From assembly GCA_965243625.1 (NCBI GenBank), contig CBDEVI010000002.1, positions 1,054,001 through 1,118,000 of the forward strand: 64,000 nt of DNA, read 5' to 3'. A program made the position numbers and the translations under genes. Under the pieces are notes generated by a model that was given only the letters and a program-made list of their open reading frames with translations, did not search any database and was not told the origin of the DNA. Of the stretch, positions 44,084 to 53,320 are shown in pieces. The DNA comes from JAJECS01 sp965243625 (GTDB lineage Bacteria; Chloroflexota; UBA11872). The first letter of the stretch is position 1, and each line of letters begins with the position of its first letter.

Positions 44084-45135
44084 GGCAGCGCTCGGTATTG
44101 GGCGATGTTGCGCTCATGTTCCTCGAGCGTCACGGAAAACGCATGCGATCCATCGCCCTTGGCGACGAAGAAGATATACGGCGTTTCGGCCGGGTTGGCG
44201 GCCGCGGCGATGGACTTGAGCCCCGGATTGGCAATCGGCCCCGGCATCAGCCCGGAGTGGAGGTAGGTGTTGTACAGCGAGTCCACACGAAAATCGGCGG
44301 TGGTCAGGTCGGGTTTCCACCACCCGCGGCCACCTTCAGTGCGTCCCAGGGCATATTGCACCGTGGGATCCGCCTGGAGCGGGATGCCCGTCGCGAGGCG
44401 GTTGGCGAAGACTCCGGCCACCAGCGCGTACTCCTCATCGATTCGAGCCTCGCGCTCCACGACCGACGCGACGGTGATGAGGGCGTGCAAGCCCCAGCCG
44501 CGGGCCGCCGCCGACGATCGCATATCGACGGTCACGATGTCATCGAAGCGCCGCAGCATGGTGCGGACCAAATCGCCCGCGGTAGTCCCGTCGTTGATCT
44601 GGTAGGTATCGGGAAACAGATAGCCTTCGAGCGACACTCCGGGCGGGATGCCGCGCAGGAAAGGAAACTCGTTCGCAAGCTCGGCGACCTGGTTGCGGGC
44701 GATCGCCAAGAAGTCTTGCCCGGCAATGTGGGTTTGTTCGTCGAGCCGATCCGCCATTTCCTCGATGCGAAAGCCTTCGGGAAACGTGACCGTCTGCTCC
44801 GCGGGCTGCCCGGCCTCGAGCAGGGTCAGAATCTCGTCCAACGACATGTCCTGCCGCAGGAGATAGACGCCCTGCCGCAAGCGCCCGTCGAGGCCGCGCC
44901 GATCGACCAGCAAACGAAACAGCAGATCGCTGCGGATCAGGCCGTCGCGCTGCAGCGCGCGGCCGATGTCGCTGGTTGTGGCCCCCGGCGGAATGGTGAA
45001 CTGCACGGTTTGCGCGGCCACCGGCGCCGGCGACTCGGCGAACCGGCTCACGATGGTGAAGCCCAAGAAGGCCACCGCGCCAATCGACAGCAGCACGACG
45101 ACGAACGCCTGAATGAGAAGCCCAATGGCCCTCAC
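44080..45135 (-). CDS. mltG: endolytic murein transglycosylase MltG
   Basis: 351 residues. One N-terminal TM (about 7-30) is followed by a LysM-like region (TIPPGATTSDIGRALQRDGLI) and the YceG domain. That domain carries the hallmark SLEGYLFPDTYQI, the catalytic-Glu segment TVASVVEREARIDEEYALVAGVFANRL, and LQADPTVQYALG. It cleaves nascent peptidoglycan to set glycan length. GTG start overlapping the ruvX stop by 4 bp. Likely expressed with ruvX, pepP and efp. Confidence 0.93.
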   Translation of the reverse strand: MRAIGLLIQAFVVVLLSIGAVAFLGFTIVSRFAESPAPVAAQTVQFTIPPGATTSDIGRALQRDGLIRSDLLFRLLVDRRGLDGRLRQGVYLLRQDMSLDEILTLLEAGQPAEQTVTFPEGFRIEEMADRLDEQTHIAGQDFLAIARNQVAELANEFPFLRGIPPGVSLEGYLFPDTYQINDGTTAGDLVRTMLRRFDDIVTVDMRSSAAARGWGLHALITVASVVEREARIDEEYALVAGVFANRLATGIPLQADPTVQYALGRTEGGRGWWKPDLTTADFRVDSLYNTYLHSGLMPGPIANPGLKSIAAAANPAETPYIFFVAKGDGSHAFSVTLEEHERNIAQYRALP

Positions 45136-45590
45136 CAGGCGCCCCGATCATTGAGAAAGTCCTGCACCAGCACCTCGGCGGCCACGGCATCGATGGGACG
45201 CTCGCCCGACCGCTCGCGCGCGGCGGCCGTGGTGAGCCGCTCGTCGCGCAGCACGACCGAGTCCCACTGATCCGCAAGCAGTTGGCGGGCCCACCGGCGC
45301 GTCCGCGCCGCCTGGGGCCCATCACTTCCATCCAACGATAACGGCAGACCGACCAGAATCGTAGCGTTGGGATAGTCGTCCGTGATCGCCGTCACGGCGG
45401 CCCGATCGCGCAACAGGTCCCGCCGCTCGATGACGCGCCGATGGGCCACGAACCCACCCCTTGCGTCAGAAATGGCCACGCCTATGCGGCGCGACCCCAG
45501 ATCGAGGCCAATAATGCGACGGTTGCGCGGTGGCGGCGGCTCGGCGGGCTCAACCCGCCGGGATGGCCGTCGGCTCCGTGACCTGGACAT
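45132..45590 (-). CDS. ruvX: Holliday junction resolvase-like YqgF/RuvX
   Basis: 152 residues. The RNase H-like fold begins RIIGLDLGSRRIGVAISDARG with the first catalytic Asp. It continues with ILVGLPLSLDGSDGPQAARTRRWA, VVLRDERLTTAAARE (second acidic residue) and ends DAVAAEVLVQDFLND (third). The family processes 16S rRNA 3' ends and possibly junctions. ATG 45590 gives an Arg/Ser-rich N-terminal tail of about 24 residues and a 41-bp overlap with the upstream gene; no better start is available before the core. Confidence 0.9.
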   Translation of the reverse strand: MSRSRSRRPSRRVEPAEPPPPRNRRIIGLDLGSRRIGVAISDARGGFVAHRRVIERRDLLRDRAAVTAITDDYPNATILVGLPLSLDGSDGPQAARTRRWARQLLADQWDSVVLRDERLTTAAARERSGERPIDAVAAEVLVQDFLNDRGAW

Positions 45591-46890
45591 CGATGCGCCA
45601 GCCCCAGCGTGGGAAGTTCTCGGTGTCAGGTGGATCATGCGACATCCGCCAGGCGGCAACCTGCGACTGCCGATTCAGGGCCACCGCCCCGTCGTCGAGG
45701 CTCGCGCCGGCCAGCATGCCGCGAATGGCGTCCGTGTCGAGCTTCGCCACCGACTCGCCCACCGCTTCGATGCGCATATGGAGCCGGCCGAACGACTCGT
45801 CGAGGATCTCGGTTCGCAGCACATGAATCTCGTCGAATTCGACATTCGCGCCACCACTCGCGAGGCCATCGCCAATAATCCGCTCCAGATCATCGTTGGC
45901 GAATAGCGTTCCGCTGGCGCGGACTTCCAGGTCCAGCTGCAGCACCGCCGCCAGCTGATCCACATCGGCGCTGAAGTCCTTCCGCACCACCTCGGGATTG
46001 CCGGCTTCCGGCGACCATACAACGAGCGTGTGCTGCTCGGGCCGGTCGCGCCGAAGCTCCTCCACCGCCGCGCTTTGCAGCCGCTCCAGCAGGACGCGGT
46101 CGAGCTCGTCAATATCGCGCTGGGAAACCAGCGCGATCTCCCGCTCCGCCGCCCCCGTAATCGGCTGTGAATTGAAGACGTCAAGCGTCTCCGCCTCCAG
46201 TCCATCGACGGCCACAATCGCCAGCGCTCGCACGTTGCCCGTCGTGCCGGGGTTCTCAGCCGTCACGCTGACGGTCGCCTCACCGGGAACCGTCTGACCG
46301 ACGATTTCCACCGTCGGCGGCACGAGCACTTCGGCGTCCGTGAGAAAGCTCGTGCCCTGCTGGGTGCGAACCCGGGTATTGCGAGGAGCGACAACGGCTT
46401 CGCGGGTGCGATTCCTCAAGGTGATGCGCCCACGAGCGAACTCCACGGGCTCCCGGCGCCTGCCGGTGGTGGGCATGGACATGGAGCCGTCGCTGACAGC
46501 GGACACGATCGAGCCGGGAATGGCGCGCGCCTCGACGTCAACCTCGGACAGCTCGGGATCGATGCGCACGTCAACGGTGATCGGCACGTGCGTCGCCAGC
46601 GGAGACACCACGACGGTCGACGAGGGCCAGATCCAAAAGGCCATGACAATCCAGACCGCGGCGACGCCAACCACCGCCGCGGCCGCGGGCGCCAGCAGAC
46701 GCAGGGGGTGGTCGTTTCGGTCCCAGTGGCGGTACGTGCGCATCGGCCGCGCGCCGTCGAGCTCGTCCAGACGCTCGAACACCGGTTCGCGCATCGTCGG
46801 CGCACGGCGGCGCGAATGCGCCTGGCGCCGCGGGCGGCGCCGTGGGCGCGGCGGGAGCCGCTCGAGCGTGGGGCCCTGGCGAATACTCAT
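45550..46890 (-). CDS. membrane-anchored baseplate-J-like protein
   Basis: 446 residues. An Arg-rich cytoplasmic N-terminus (about 1-65) and one TM (about 68-90) come first. An extracytoplasmic part follows, with EFARGRITLRNRTREAVVAPRNTRVRTQQGTSFLTDAEVLVPP and ATVSVTAENPGTTGNVRA. This matches the start of the phage baseplate J/gp47 domain. The remaining about 200 residues are mixed alpha-beta. No phage gene surrounds it; it sits between alaS (4-bp ATGA overlap) and ruvX in a housekeeping operon. Its role is unknown; a cell-envelope function is the simplest idea. Confidence 0.65.
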   Translation of the reverse strand: MSIRQGPTLERLPPRPRRRPRRQAHSRRRAPTMREPVFERLDELDGARPMRTYRHWDRNDHPLRLLAPAAAAVVGVAAVWIVMAFWIWPSSTVVVSPLATHVPITVDVRIDPELSEVDVEARAIPGSIVSAVSDGSMSMPTTGRRREPVEFARGRITLRNRTREAVVAPRNTRVRTQQGTSFLTDAEVLVPPTVEIVGQTVPGEATVSVTAENPGTTGNVRALAIVAVDGLEAETLDVFNSQPITGAAEREIALVSQRDIDELDRVLLERLQSAAVEELRRDRPEQHTLVVWSPEAGNPEVVRKDFSADVDQLAAVLQLDLEVRASGTLFANDDLERIIGDGLASGGANVEFDEIHVLRTEILDESFGRLHMRIEAVGESVAKLDTDAIRGMLAGASLDDGAVALNRQSQVAAWRMSHDPPDTENFPRWGWRIDVQVTEPTAIPAG

Positions 46891-49502
46891 GACGGCCCCC
46901 GAATGGCGGCCACATAGCTGCGTCCGGCGTCCAATGCCTCGTCAATCTTCGCGGCGTCCGTGCCCCCCGACATCGCGAGCTCGGGCCGCCCGCCGCCGCC
47001 GCCGCCCGTGAGCTTGGCGACGGTTCGAGCCAGGTCGCCGGCATGCACGCCGGCATCCACGGCCTGAGCCGAAGCGGCCGCCACGAAGGCGGGCTTCGCC
47101 GCGACGCTCGTGGCCAGGAGAATGACCCAAGGTTCCTCGAGCTGGTCGCGCAACGACTCGGTGACCTGCCGCAGCGCGTCACGGTTGGCGACGCTGACGC
47201 GCCCGGCGACCAGCGTGAGGCCGTCCACCTGCTCGCGTCCCGCGAGCAATGCCGACGCGGAACGCCGTGCTTCGGCGCGCTCGGCCGCGGCGACCTGGCG
47301 GCGGGCCTGGGCGAGTTCGGTCTTGAGTCGACGGATGCGCTCCGCCGACTCGCCCGGCGATACGCCGGCTTCCTCGGCCACCTCGTTGAGGATGTCCTGC
47401 TGGCGCTCGACAAACTCGGCGGCTCCGTGGCCGGTCAGCGCCTCGATACGGCGCACGCCCGCGGCGATGCCGCCTTCGCTGGCGATGGCGAACATGCCGA
47501 TCTGGCTCGTCGCAGTGCAGTGCGTGCCCCCGCAGAGCTCCAACGATTGGTCGCCCATGGCCACCACCCGCACGACCTCGCCATACTTCTCGCCGAAGAG
47601 CGCCATGGCGCCGCGCTCGACCGCGTCTCGCACTTCCGCCGTCTCGGTTGCGACCGGCAAATCCTCGAGTACGCGGCCATTGACCCACTGCTGAATCGCG
47701 CGCAACTGCGCCCGATCCACCGGGTTCGGATGCGCGAAGTCAAAGCGAAGGCGATCGGGAGCTACGAGCGATCCCGCCTGCTGGACGTGCTCGCCCAGCG
47801 TGTGGCGGAGCGCTGCGTGCAACAGGTGGGTCGCCGAGTGATTGCGCATGATGTCTTGCCGACGCGAGCCGTCGACCTCCGCCCGCACGACATCGCCGAC
47901 CCGCAGGACGCCCTCCGTAATCTCAACCAGATGGATGTGGGTTCCCTCGGGCGCACTCTGCGTATCTCCAACCCGCGCCACGAGTCCGTCGCCTCGGAGA
48001 GCGCCGGTGTCGCCGACCTGGCCACCGGCCTCGGCATAGAACGGCGTTTGGTCGAGCACCACCATGGCCCGGTCCGGCGCGCTCACGGACTCTTGCAGCG
48101 TGCCGTCGACGTCGATACCGACGACGGTGCCCTCACCCGCAGTTTGCCCGCCATACCCAAGAAAGACCGTTTCGCCAAATCCAGCGGGAAGGCGCGCCGT
48201 CCGATCGCCTCGCTGCGCCGCACGGCTGCGCTCGCGCTGCTCGGCCAGCGCCGCCTCGAAACCCTCATCATCCAGTGCCACGCCGCGCGCTTCCGCCACC
48301 TCCTGGGTGACGTCGCGCGGGAAGCCGTAGGTGTCGTAGAGAAGAAACGCGCGGGCGCCCGGCAGGGTGCCGCCGCGGGGAATGTCGGTCAGCATCTCGT
48401 CGAGCAGGGCCATCCCCGTCACGAGCGTTCGGCGGAAGCGGGCTTCCTCGTCGCGGATGGCGTCGCAAATGAAGCTGTACCGGCGCTCGAGCTCTGGATA
48501 CGCCTCGCCGAAAATCTCAACGGTCAGGTCGGCCAGGGGCGACAGCGCGTCGTCACCCATCCGCAGCAGGTCGGCATGGCGCACGGCGTGGCGGAGGCTC
48601 CGCCGCAACACGTAGCCCCGGCCCTCGTTGCCGGGCATCACCCCGTCGGCGATGAGAAACGCCGCCGCGCGCGAATGCTGCGCCACGATGCGCATCGAGC
48701 GTCCGGCCGAGTCATCAGGCCTGTAGGGCCGGCCGGCGCGCCCACTCACAAGGCTGAGCATCGGCCTCCACACGTCGGTGTCATAGGTTGACGCCACGTC
48801 CTGGAGCACCCAGGCCCACCGTTCGAGCCCCGCGCCCGTGTCGACGCCAGGCTTCGCGGGGCTGAGCGCGCCTGCCCTGTCCATGAGGTACTGATTGAAG
48901 ACCAGGTTCCAGATTTCGAGATAACGATCCGGCGCCACCCCCGGGCCCACGTCGGGCTCGTCCGGTCGAAGGTTGACAAAGATCTCGGTGGTGGGACCGC
49001 AGGGCCCGCTGTCGCCGGTCGGCGGCCAGAAGTTGTCGTCGCCCAGGAAGGCGATGCGCTCGCGCGGATGACCGAGGTCTGTCCAAATGTCCGCCGCTTC
49101 GTCGTCACGAGGCACGCCCTCGGCGCCCTCGTAGACCGTCACCCAGACATGGGCCGGATCAATGCCGACGCCATCCACCACCAGCTCACGGGCGTAGGCG
49201 ATGGCTTCCTCTTTGAAGTAATCGTTGAAGCTGAAACTGCCGAGCATTTCGAAGAAGGTCAGGTGGCTCAGGTCGCCAACCTCATCGAAGTCGGTAGTTC
49301 GGAAGGACTTCTGCACCGTGGCCACACGTGGATAGGGCGCCGGGCGCTCACCGCTGAAATAGGCTTTGAACTGCTGCATGCCCGCGGTCGTGAGCAGGAC
49401 GCTCGGATCGCCCGTGGGAATCAGGGACGAGCCTGGAAGCACGACATGCCCGCGGTCCGCGAAGAACTCGAGAAACGTCTTGCGGATTTGGTCGGTCTGC
49501 AT
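46887..49502 (-). CDS. alaS: alanyl-tRNA synthetase
   Basis: 871 residues, normal for bacteria. The class II catalytic domain begins IRKTFLEFFADRGHVVLPGSSLIP and contains FFEMLGSFSFNDYFKEEAI (motif 2). The editing domain has the zinc motif HSATHLLHAALRHTLGEH and CGGTHC. The C-Ala region ends GGGGGGRPELAMSGG, followed by a DAAKIDEAL helix. It charges tRNA-Ala, one copy of which is at 957-1029. ATG 49502 is preferred to a TTG-type start 12 codons earlier. I looked for a T-box leader and did not find its conserved motifs. Confidence 0.96.
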   Translation of the reverse strand: MQTDQIRKTFLEFFADRGHVVLPGSSLIPTGDPSVLLTTAGMQQFKAYFSGERPAPYPRVATVQKSFRTTDFDEVGDLSHLTFFEMLGSFSFNDYFKEEAIAYARELVVDGVGIDPAHVWVTVYEGAEGVPRDDEAADIWTDLGHPRERIAFLGDDNFWPPTGDSGPCGPTTEIFVNLRPDEPDVGPGVAPDRYLEIWNLVFNQYLMDRAGALSPAKPGVDTGAGLERWAWVLQDVASTYDTDVWRPMLSLVSGRAGRPYRPDDSAGRSMRIVAQHSRAAAFLIADGVMPGNEGRGYVLRRSLRHAVRHADLLRMGDDALSPLADLTVEIFGEAYPELERRYSFICDAIRDEEARFRRTLVTGMALLDEMLTDIPRGGTLPGARAFLLYDTYGFPRDVTQEVAEARGVALDDEGFEAALAEQRERSRAAQRGDRTARLPAGFGETVFLGYGGQTAGEGTVVGIDVDGTLQESVSAPDRAMVVLDQTPFYAEAGGQVGDTGALRGDGLVARVGDTQSAPEGTHIHLVEITEGVLRVGDVVRAEVDGSRRQDIMRNHSATHLLHAALRHTLGEHVQQAGSLVAPDRLRFDFAHPNPVDRAQLRAIQQWVNGRVLEDLPVATETAEVRDAVERGAMALFGEKYGEVVRVVAMGDQSLELCGGTHCTATSQIGMFAIASEGGIAAGVRRIEALTGHGAAEFVERQQDILNEVAEEAGVSPGESAERIRRLKTELAQARRQVAAAERAEARRSASALLAGREQVDGLTLVAGRVSVANRDALRQVTESLRDQLEEPWVILLATSVAAKPAFVAAASAQAVDAGVHAGDLARTVAKLTGGGGGGRPELAMSGGTDAAKIDEALDAGRSYVAAIRGPS

Positions 49503-49588
49503 GACTCGGGCAGTCTCCTCGCCAGTGGGACATAGCAAAAGACCGCCGGAGATTGCCTCCCCAGCAGTCCCTTAAGTTCGCGTCAGAT

Positions 49589-49604
49589 CCGGCTCTCTAG
49601 CCGG
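49589..49604. other. 6-bp hairpin in the alaS upstream region
   Basis: CCGGCT and AGCCGG flank a 4-nt loop, about 87 nt before the alaS start. No U-tract follows on either strand. It may be a leader structure or chance. Confidence 0.2.
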
Positions 49605-49642
49605 TTCGGCCTCGTGTGGTGCTCGTCACTCCCTGCGGACGG

Positions 49643-49747
49643 TCAAGCATCCTTCATCACGCCCGACGATCGAGTCGAGCGCAGCGCCAGTCCGAGGAAG
49701 AATCCAACCGCCAAGCCAAGGGCAAACTTGACGAGGCGTCCAAGCAT
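49643..49747 (-). CDS. 34-residue small membrane protein
   Basis: The frame from ATG 49747 to TGA 49643 encodes one hydrophobic helix preceded by a basic start (MLGRLVKFALGLAVGFFLGLA, then LRSTRSS). The glycine-spaced helix resembles small YtxH-like proteins. A GAGGGGG stretch lies upstream at a long distance. It sits between the 88-residue membrane gene and alaS on the same strand. Its small size makes it easy to miss and also easy to be chance. Confidence 0.45.
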   Translation of the reverse strand: MLGRLVKFALGLAVGFFLGLALRSTRSSGVMKDA

Positions 49748-49814
49748 CAGCCCGTGGAAACCCCCTCGCCGGAACCTACCATGACCATTATGTTAGGTCA
49801 ACGACTCCAGCGGG

Positions 49815-50081
49815 CTACGACAACAGCACGTGCGCAATGGCGACGCCGAGAATGCATCCGAGCAGCGCCGCAAGCACCGGCAGTCCGCCGATCATGAGAT
49901 AGGTCGCCCCGAGCGGCGCCGCCATGAGCGCGCCGGCGGCAAATCCGCCCACGCCGAACGGCCAGTACAGGATTCCCGACCGCTTTCGGCGTCCCACGAA
50001 TGCGTGGAAGAGAAACGCCACGATCGTGGCCAGCACGAGACCCAGGTATACGTGCGGCGGAATGAGCAGAAAGACTTCCAC
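49815..50081 (-). CDS. small integral membrane protein, unknown function
   Basis: 88 residues with three hydrophobic segments (about 8-25, 38-60 and 65-87) separated by a basic loop (VGRRKRSG). GTG 50081 lies one base after the stop of the cysteine desulphurase gene, so it is translationally coupled to it. A longer in-frame reading would overlap that gene. I do not recognise the family. Confidence 0.6.
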   Translation of the reverse strand: MEVFLLIPPHVYLGLVLATIVAFLFHAFVGRRKRSGILYWPFGVGGFAAGALMAAPLGATYLMIGGLPVLAALLGCILGVAIAHVLLS

Positions 50082-50082
50082 G

Positions 50083-51267
50083 CTAGCGTGCTCCCAGGCG
50101 TGCCGCGGCCGGCTCAGGCGCGGCGTGCAGACGATTCGCGTGCCGGGCAATCACCTCCGCGGCCCGCAGCACGTGAGACCGGGTCGTTTCCCGGCCGAGG
50201 CTCAGACGCAGGGGGCCGCGGCGGAAGCTTGGCGGCAGCCCGAGCGCCTCGATGACGTGGGATGGTTCCAGGGAGCCGGCCTCGCACGCGGCCCCCGACG
50301 AGGCGTCGATGCCGTCCAGGTCCAGATTTATCAACAGGGGCTCGGCGTCCACGTCGGCAAACGCGAAGCTGACAATGGATGGCAACCGAGCCGTCGGGTG
50401 CCCGGTCACGCGAGCGTGCGGCACCCTTGCCAGAACGGCGTCGATCAATTCTCGCGACAGCTCGGCCAGCCGCGCGTTCGTGGCGCGCCACGACGCGCAG
50501 GCCGCAGTGACGGCGTGCGCCAAGCCCACGGCTGCCGGAATGTTCTCCGTACCCGCCCGACGACCCATCTCCTGCGCACCACCCCAAGCCAGCGGCTCCA
50601 GCTCCACGCCGTCTCGCACGTAGAGCGCGCCGATGCCCTTCGGCCCGTAGATCTTGTGGCCAGACAGTGATAGCAGATCAACACCCAGTCGATCAACATT
50701 TATGTCGAGTTGCCCTGCCGCCTGAACGGCGTCGGTATGGAACAGCGCACCGGCCGCGCGCGCCGTCCGGGCGAGCGCCGGGACGTCTTGCACCGTGCCG
50801 ATCTCGTTGTTGGCCAGGGCGATGCTGACCAGCGCGGTGTCGGGCCGCAGGTGGGCCGCCAGTGTGTCCGGCGTCACCCGGCCGTGGGCATCGACCGGAA
50901 TCTCGGTGATGGGCGCGCCGCGGTCGCGCAGCGCCCACGCCGCACGCAGCACCGCGTGATGCTCGATGGCGCTCACCGCGGTGTGCCTGCGGCCGCTCGA
51001 GCGAGCCAGGCCCGCAATGGCCAGGTTGTTGGCCTCGGTGCCGCCGGAGGTGAAGACGATCTCATGCGGCTGCGCACCGAGAGCGTCCGCCACTTGTCGC
51101 CGCGCGCGGTCAAGCTCGGCGCGGGCGAAACGGCCCGACGCGTGCACGCTCGACGGGTTGCCGAAGGGTCCATCCAAGACTTCGACCATGGCCCGGCGGA
51201 CAGCCGGATCGAGCGGCGTGGTGGCCGCGTGGTCCAGGTAGATGCGATCTCGCGTGGGTGTGGTCAT
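50083..51267 (-). CDS. cysteine desulphurase (NifS/IscS class)
   Basis: 394 residues of a fold-type I PLP enzyme. RIYLDHAATTPLDPAVRRAM is at the start, VFTSGGTEANNLAI mid-way, and AIEHHAVL with a PLP-stacking His. Next comes LSLSGHKIYGPKGIGALY with the PLP Lys, then ASSGAACEAGSLEPSHV with the active Cys loop, and RLSLGRETT. It releases sulphur (or selenium) from cysteine analogues for Fe-S, tRNA thiolation or selenium use. It heads the run toward alaS; in many bacteria such a gene near alaS serves tRNA thiolation, but mnmA is not in the window. ATG 51267. Confidence 0.92.
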   Translation of the reverse strand: MTTPTRDRIYLDHAATTPLDPAVRRAMVEVLDGPFGNPSSVHASGRFARAELDRARRQVADALGAQPHEIVFTSGGTEANNLAIAGLARSSGRRHTAVSAIEHHAVLRAAWALRDRGAPITEIPVDAHGRVTPDTLAAHLRPDTALVSIALANNEIGTVQDVPALARTARAAGALFHTDAVQAAGQLDINVDRLGVDLLSLSGHKIYGPKGIGALYVRDGVELEPLAWGGAQEMGRRAGTENIPAAVGLAHAVTAACASWRATNARLAELSRELIDAVLARVPHARVTGHPTARLPSIVSFAFADVDAEPLLINLDLDGIDASSGAACEAGSLEPSHVIEALGLPPSFRRGPLRLSLGRETTRSHVLRAAEVIARHANRLHAAPEPAAARLGAR

Positions 51268-51481
51268 CACGCGTCAGGATAGGTCCGCCGGAGTGCTGGA
51301 CGTGTCGATCGGGTAAAGCCTCCGGTTGCATCGGCGTCGCGCAACGGTTGGTCTCGACGCAACGTTTCCCACGAGCACCGGCCCCGCCGAGACCTGCTGT
51401 GATACCTTCCTATTGTCCATCACGCTTCACTATTCGCACGCCAGCGCTGCACGCGCGGCCACGTGATGTGCGCCCCCTTCT

Positions 51482-53320
51482 ATGAGCGGCACTCGATCTA
51501 TCTCTCGAATACGCGTCTCTCGACGGGCCGTGCTGTATACGGCAGTAACGGCCGCGGCGGCGGGCGTTGCGCCGCGAAGCGCGACGCTGTTCGCCCAGCA
51601 AACGGCAATCGCCGTCGATTCGCTGTTCCAGGGGTTCTACGACCGCATGGGCGGCGCCGAAGTCTTTGGCGAACCCCTCACCGCGCGCTACGAGCTGGAC
51701 GGCCGCCAGGTGCAACTCTTCGAGAACTTTCTGCTCGAACACTGGCCCGAGCACAGCGGCACCGACTACGAAGTGCAGCCGGGATTGCTCGGCGTGAAGG
51801 TTTCGGGAAACCGCTACTTCGGTCAGACGCAACCGTTCCGCGACAGCAGCCAGATTATCTACGTGCCGGAGACGCGTCAGTCCCTCCGGCTGGGCTTTCT
51901 CAGCTTTTGGCGCGACAGGGGAGGCGTCAATCTGTTTGGCTATCCGGTTTCCGAGGAGGTGGTTGACGACGGAATCACGGCGCAATGGTTTCAGCGCGGC
52001 AAGCTCACGTACGACGCCGACCGCACGCCCGAAATCCAGATTGCCGATTTGGGCCGCATGTGGCTGAGCCAGGCGCAAGACGATCTGGCCGCGACCTACG
52101 AAGTGAACGAACCGCCCGCGACGGTGCCGGGCGGTTCGACTCCGCTACGCCTGGTCATCACCAATTCCGGTACGGATACATGGGCATCCAGCGGCGACGC
52201 GGCGGTGTCGATGGGGTTTCGTTGGGCCGATCGTCATCCACCCCGCGACCGCGAGTCGCCCGCATCCATTTCGCTGCCGAGCGATGTTGCGGCCGGCGAG
52301 AGTGTTGAGTTGGAGACGTTGATTTCGCTGCCGACCGAACCGGGGCAGTTTCGCCTGCAGGCCGACTTGCAGCAGCAAGGCGAGTGGTTCTCGGCCGAGG
52401 GCGTGGCGGCGCCCGTGGTGGAGACGCCCGCGCGACTCGCCGAGCCCGAGATGCGCATCGGCCTGCTCGACATCAGCGCCGACAACCCCGGAGTCACCGC
52501 CGCCACCGTCACGTCCACCAATGGACTGCGCATCGTCGACGAGGGTGGCAATGAGATGGCGAGCCTCGCCGGCGGTGAGTCGGTGGTCATTCATCGCGAC
52601 ATTCCCGGAGAACAGCACGTCTTGCAGCTGCCGGGCAATGAGCGCGAAACCACCGTCGGTCGCGTCAAGCTCTTTCCGCTCGAGGACTCGATGCTGCGTC
52701 TGATGGAGGCGGCCCCGTGGACGACCTACCGAGGGTCGTTCGAGTTCATCTGGCTGCCGCGCTATTCAGCCGCCTGGCTCGTCAACATCTTGCCGCTGGA
52801 GGACTACCTGTCGGGCATCGCCGAGCAAAATGACTACATTCCGTGGGAGGCCCTGCGGGCTTCCGCCATCGCCTTTCGCAGCTACGCCATGGCGACTCGA
52901 TCCGAACGCCGGGCCAGCAACCTGGCGTTCGATGCAGCCGGCTCCACGCATCACACGCCGACCATGTACACGCGGCATCAGGTCTATCACGGCATGGCGC
53001 GCGAGTTTTCGGGAACTCGCCTGCGCCAAGCGGTAGCCGATACTCGCGGGCAGGTGATGACCTACGACAGCGAGACGATCATGGCTGTTTACTTCTCACG
53101 CGCGGACGGGCATACCCGGAGTTGGCACGAGACGTGGGGTGGCGCCTTCAAGCCATGGGCTATCGGCGTGCCAGATCCCTACAGTGTCGGGCAGACGCTC
53201 TTGGGACACGGAATCGGGCTTCCCTTGCGCAGCGCGAACGCCATGGCCGAGGCCGGCGCCAATGGCGAGCAGATCCTGGCCAGCTATTACACCGACGTGG
53301 ACTTCGGTGCCATCTACTAG
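51482..53320 (+). CDS. exported SpoIID/LytB-domain protein with N-terminal repeats
   Basis: 612 residues. A twin-arginine-like signal (RVSRRAVLYTAVTAAAAG) is followed by two repeats of about 60 residues: GFYDRMGGAEVFGEPLTARYELDGRQVQLFEN and SFWRDRGGVNLFGYPVSEEVVDDGITAQWFQRG. A beta-sandwich comes next (about 195-300), then a C-terminal SpoIID domain with YLSGIAEQNDYIPWEALRASAIAFRSYAMA, a MAVYFSRADGHT strand and LLGHGIGLPLRSANAMAEAG. SpoIID is a lytic transglycosylase acting on denuded glycan; here it likely remodels the wall. Its end overlaps argF by 14 bp. Confidence 0.8.
   Translation: MSGTRSISRIRVSRRAVLYTAVTAAAAGVAPRSATLFAQQTAIAVDSLFQGFYDRMGGAEVFGEPLTARYELDGRQVQLFENFLLEHWPEHSGTDYEVQPGLLGVKVSGNRYFGQTQPFRDSSQIIYVPETRQSLRLGFLSFWRDRGGVNLFGYPVSEEVVDDGITAQWFQRGKLTYDADRTPEIQIADLGRMWLSQAQDDLAATYEVNEPPATVPGGSTPLRLVITNSGTDTWASSGDAAVSMGFRWADRHPPRDRESPASISLPSDVAAGESVELETLISLPTEPGQFRLQADLQQQGEWFSAEGVAAPVVETPARLAEPEMRIGLLDISADNPGVTAATVTSTNGLRIVDEGGNEMASLAGGESVVIHRDIPGEQHVLQLPGNERETTVGRVKLFPLEDSMLRLMEAAPWTTYRGSFEFIWLPRYSAAWLVNILPLEDYLSGIAEQNDYIPWEALRASAIAFRSYAMATRSERRASNLAFDAAGSTHHTPTMYTRHQVYHGMAREFSGTRLRQAVADTRGQVMTYDSETIMAVYFSRADGHTRSWHETWGGAFKPWAIGVPDPYSVGQTLLGHGIGLPLRSANAMAEAGANGEQILASYYTDVDFGAIY

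Noticed and set aside
45550..46890. Baseplate-J-like gene as a sign of a prophage
   Set aside because: No integrase, capsid or tail genes are nearby, and the gene overlaps housekeeping genes on both sides.
49503..49642. T-box riboswitch before alaS
   Set aside because: Only a short hairpin is seen; the conserved T-box sequence and a terminator/antiterminator pair are missing.
53139..53306. N-terminal extension of ornithine carbamoyltransferase
   Set aside because: These codons are the SpoIID-domain gene read in another frame; the family N-terminus matches the GTG at 53307.
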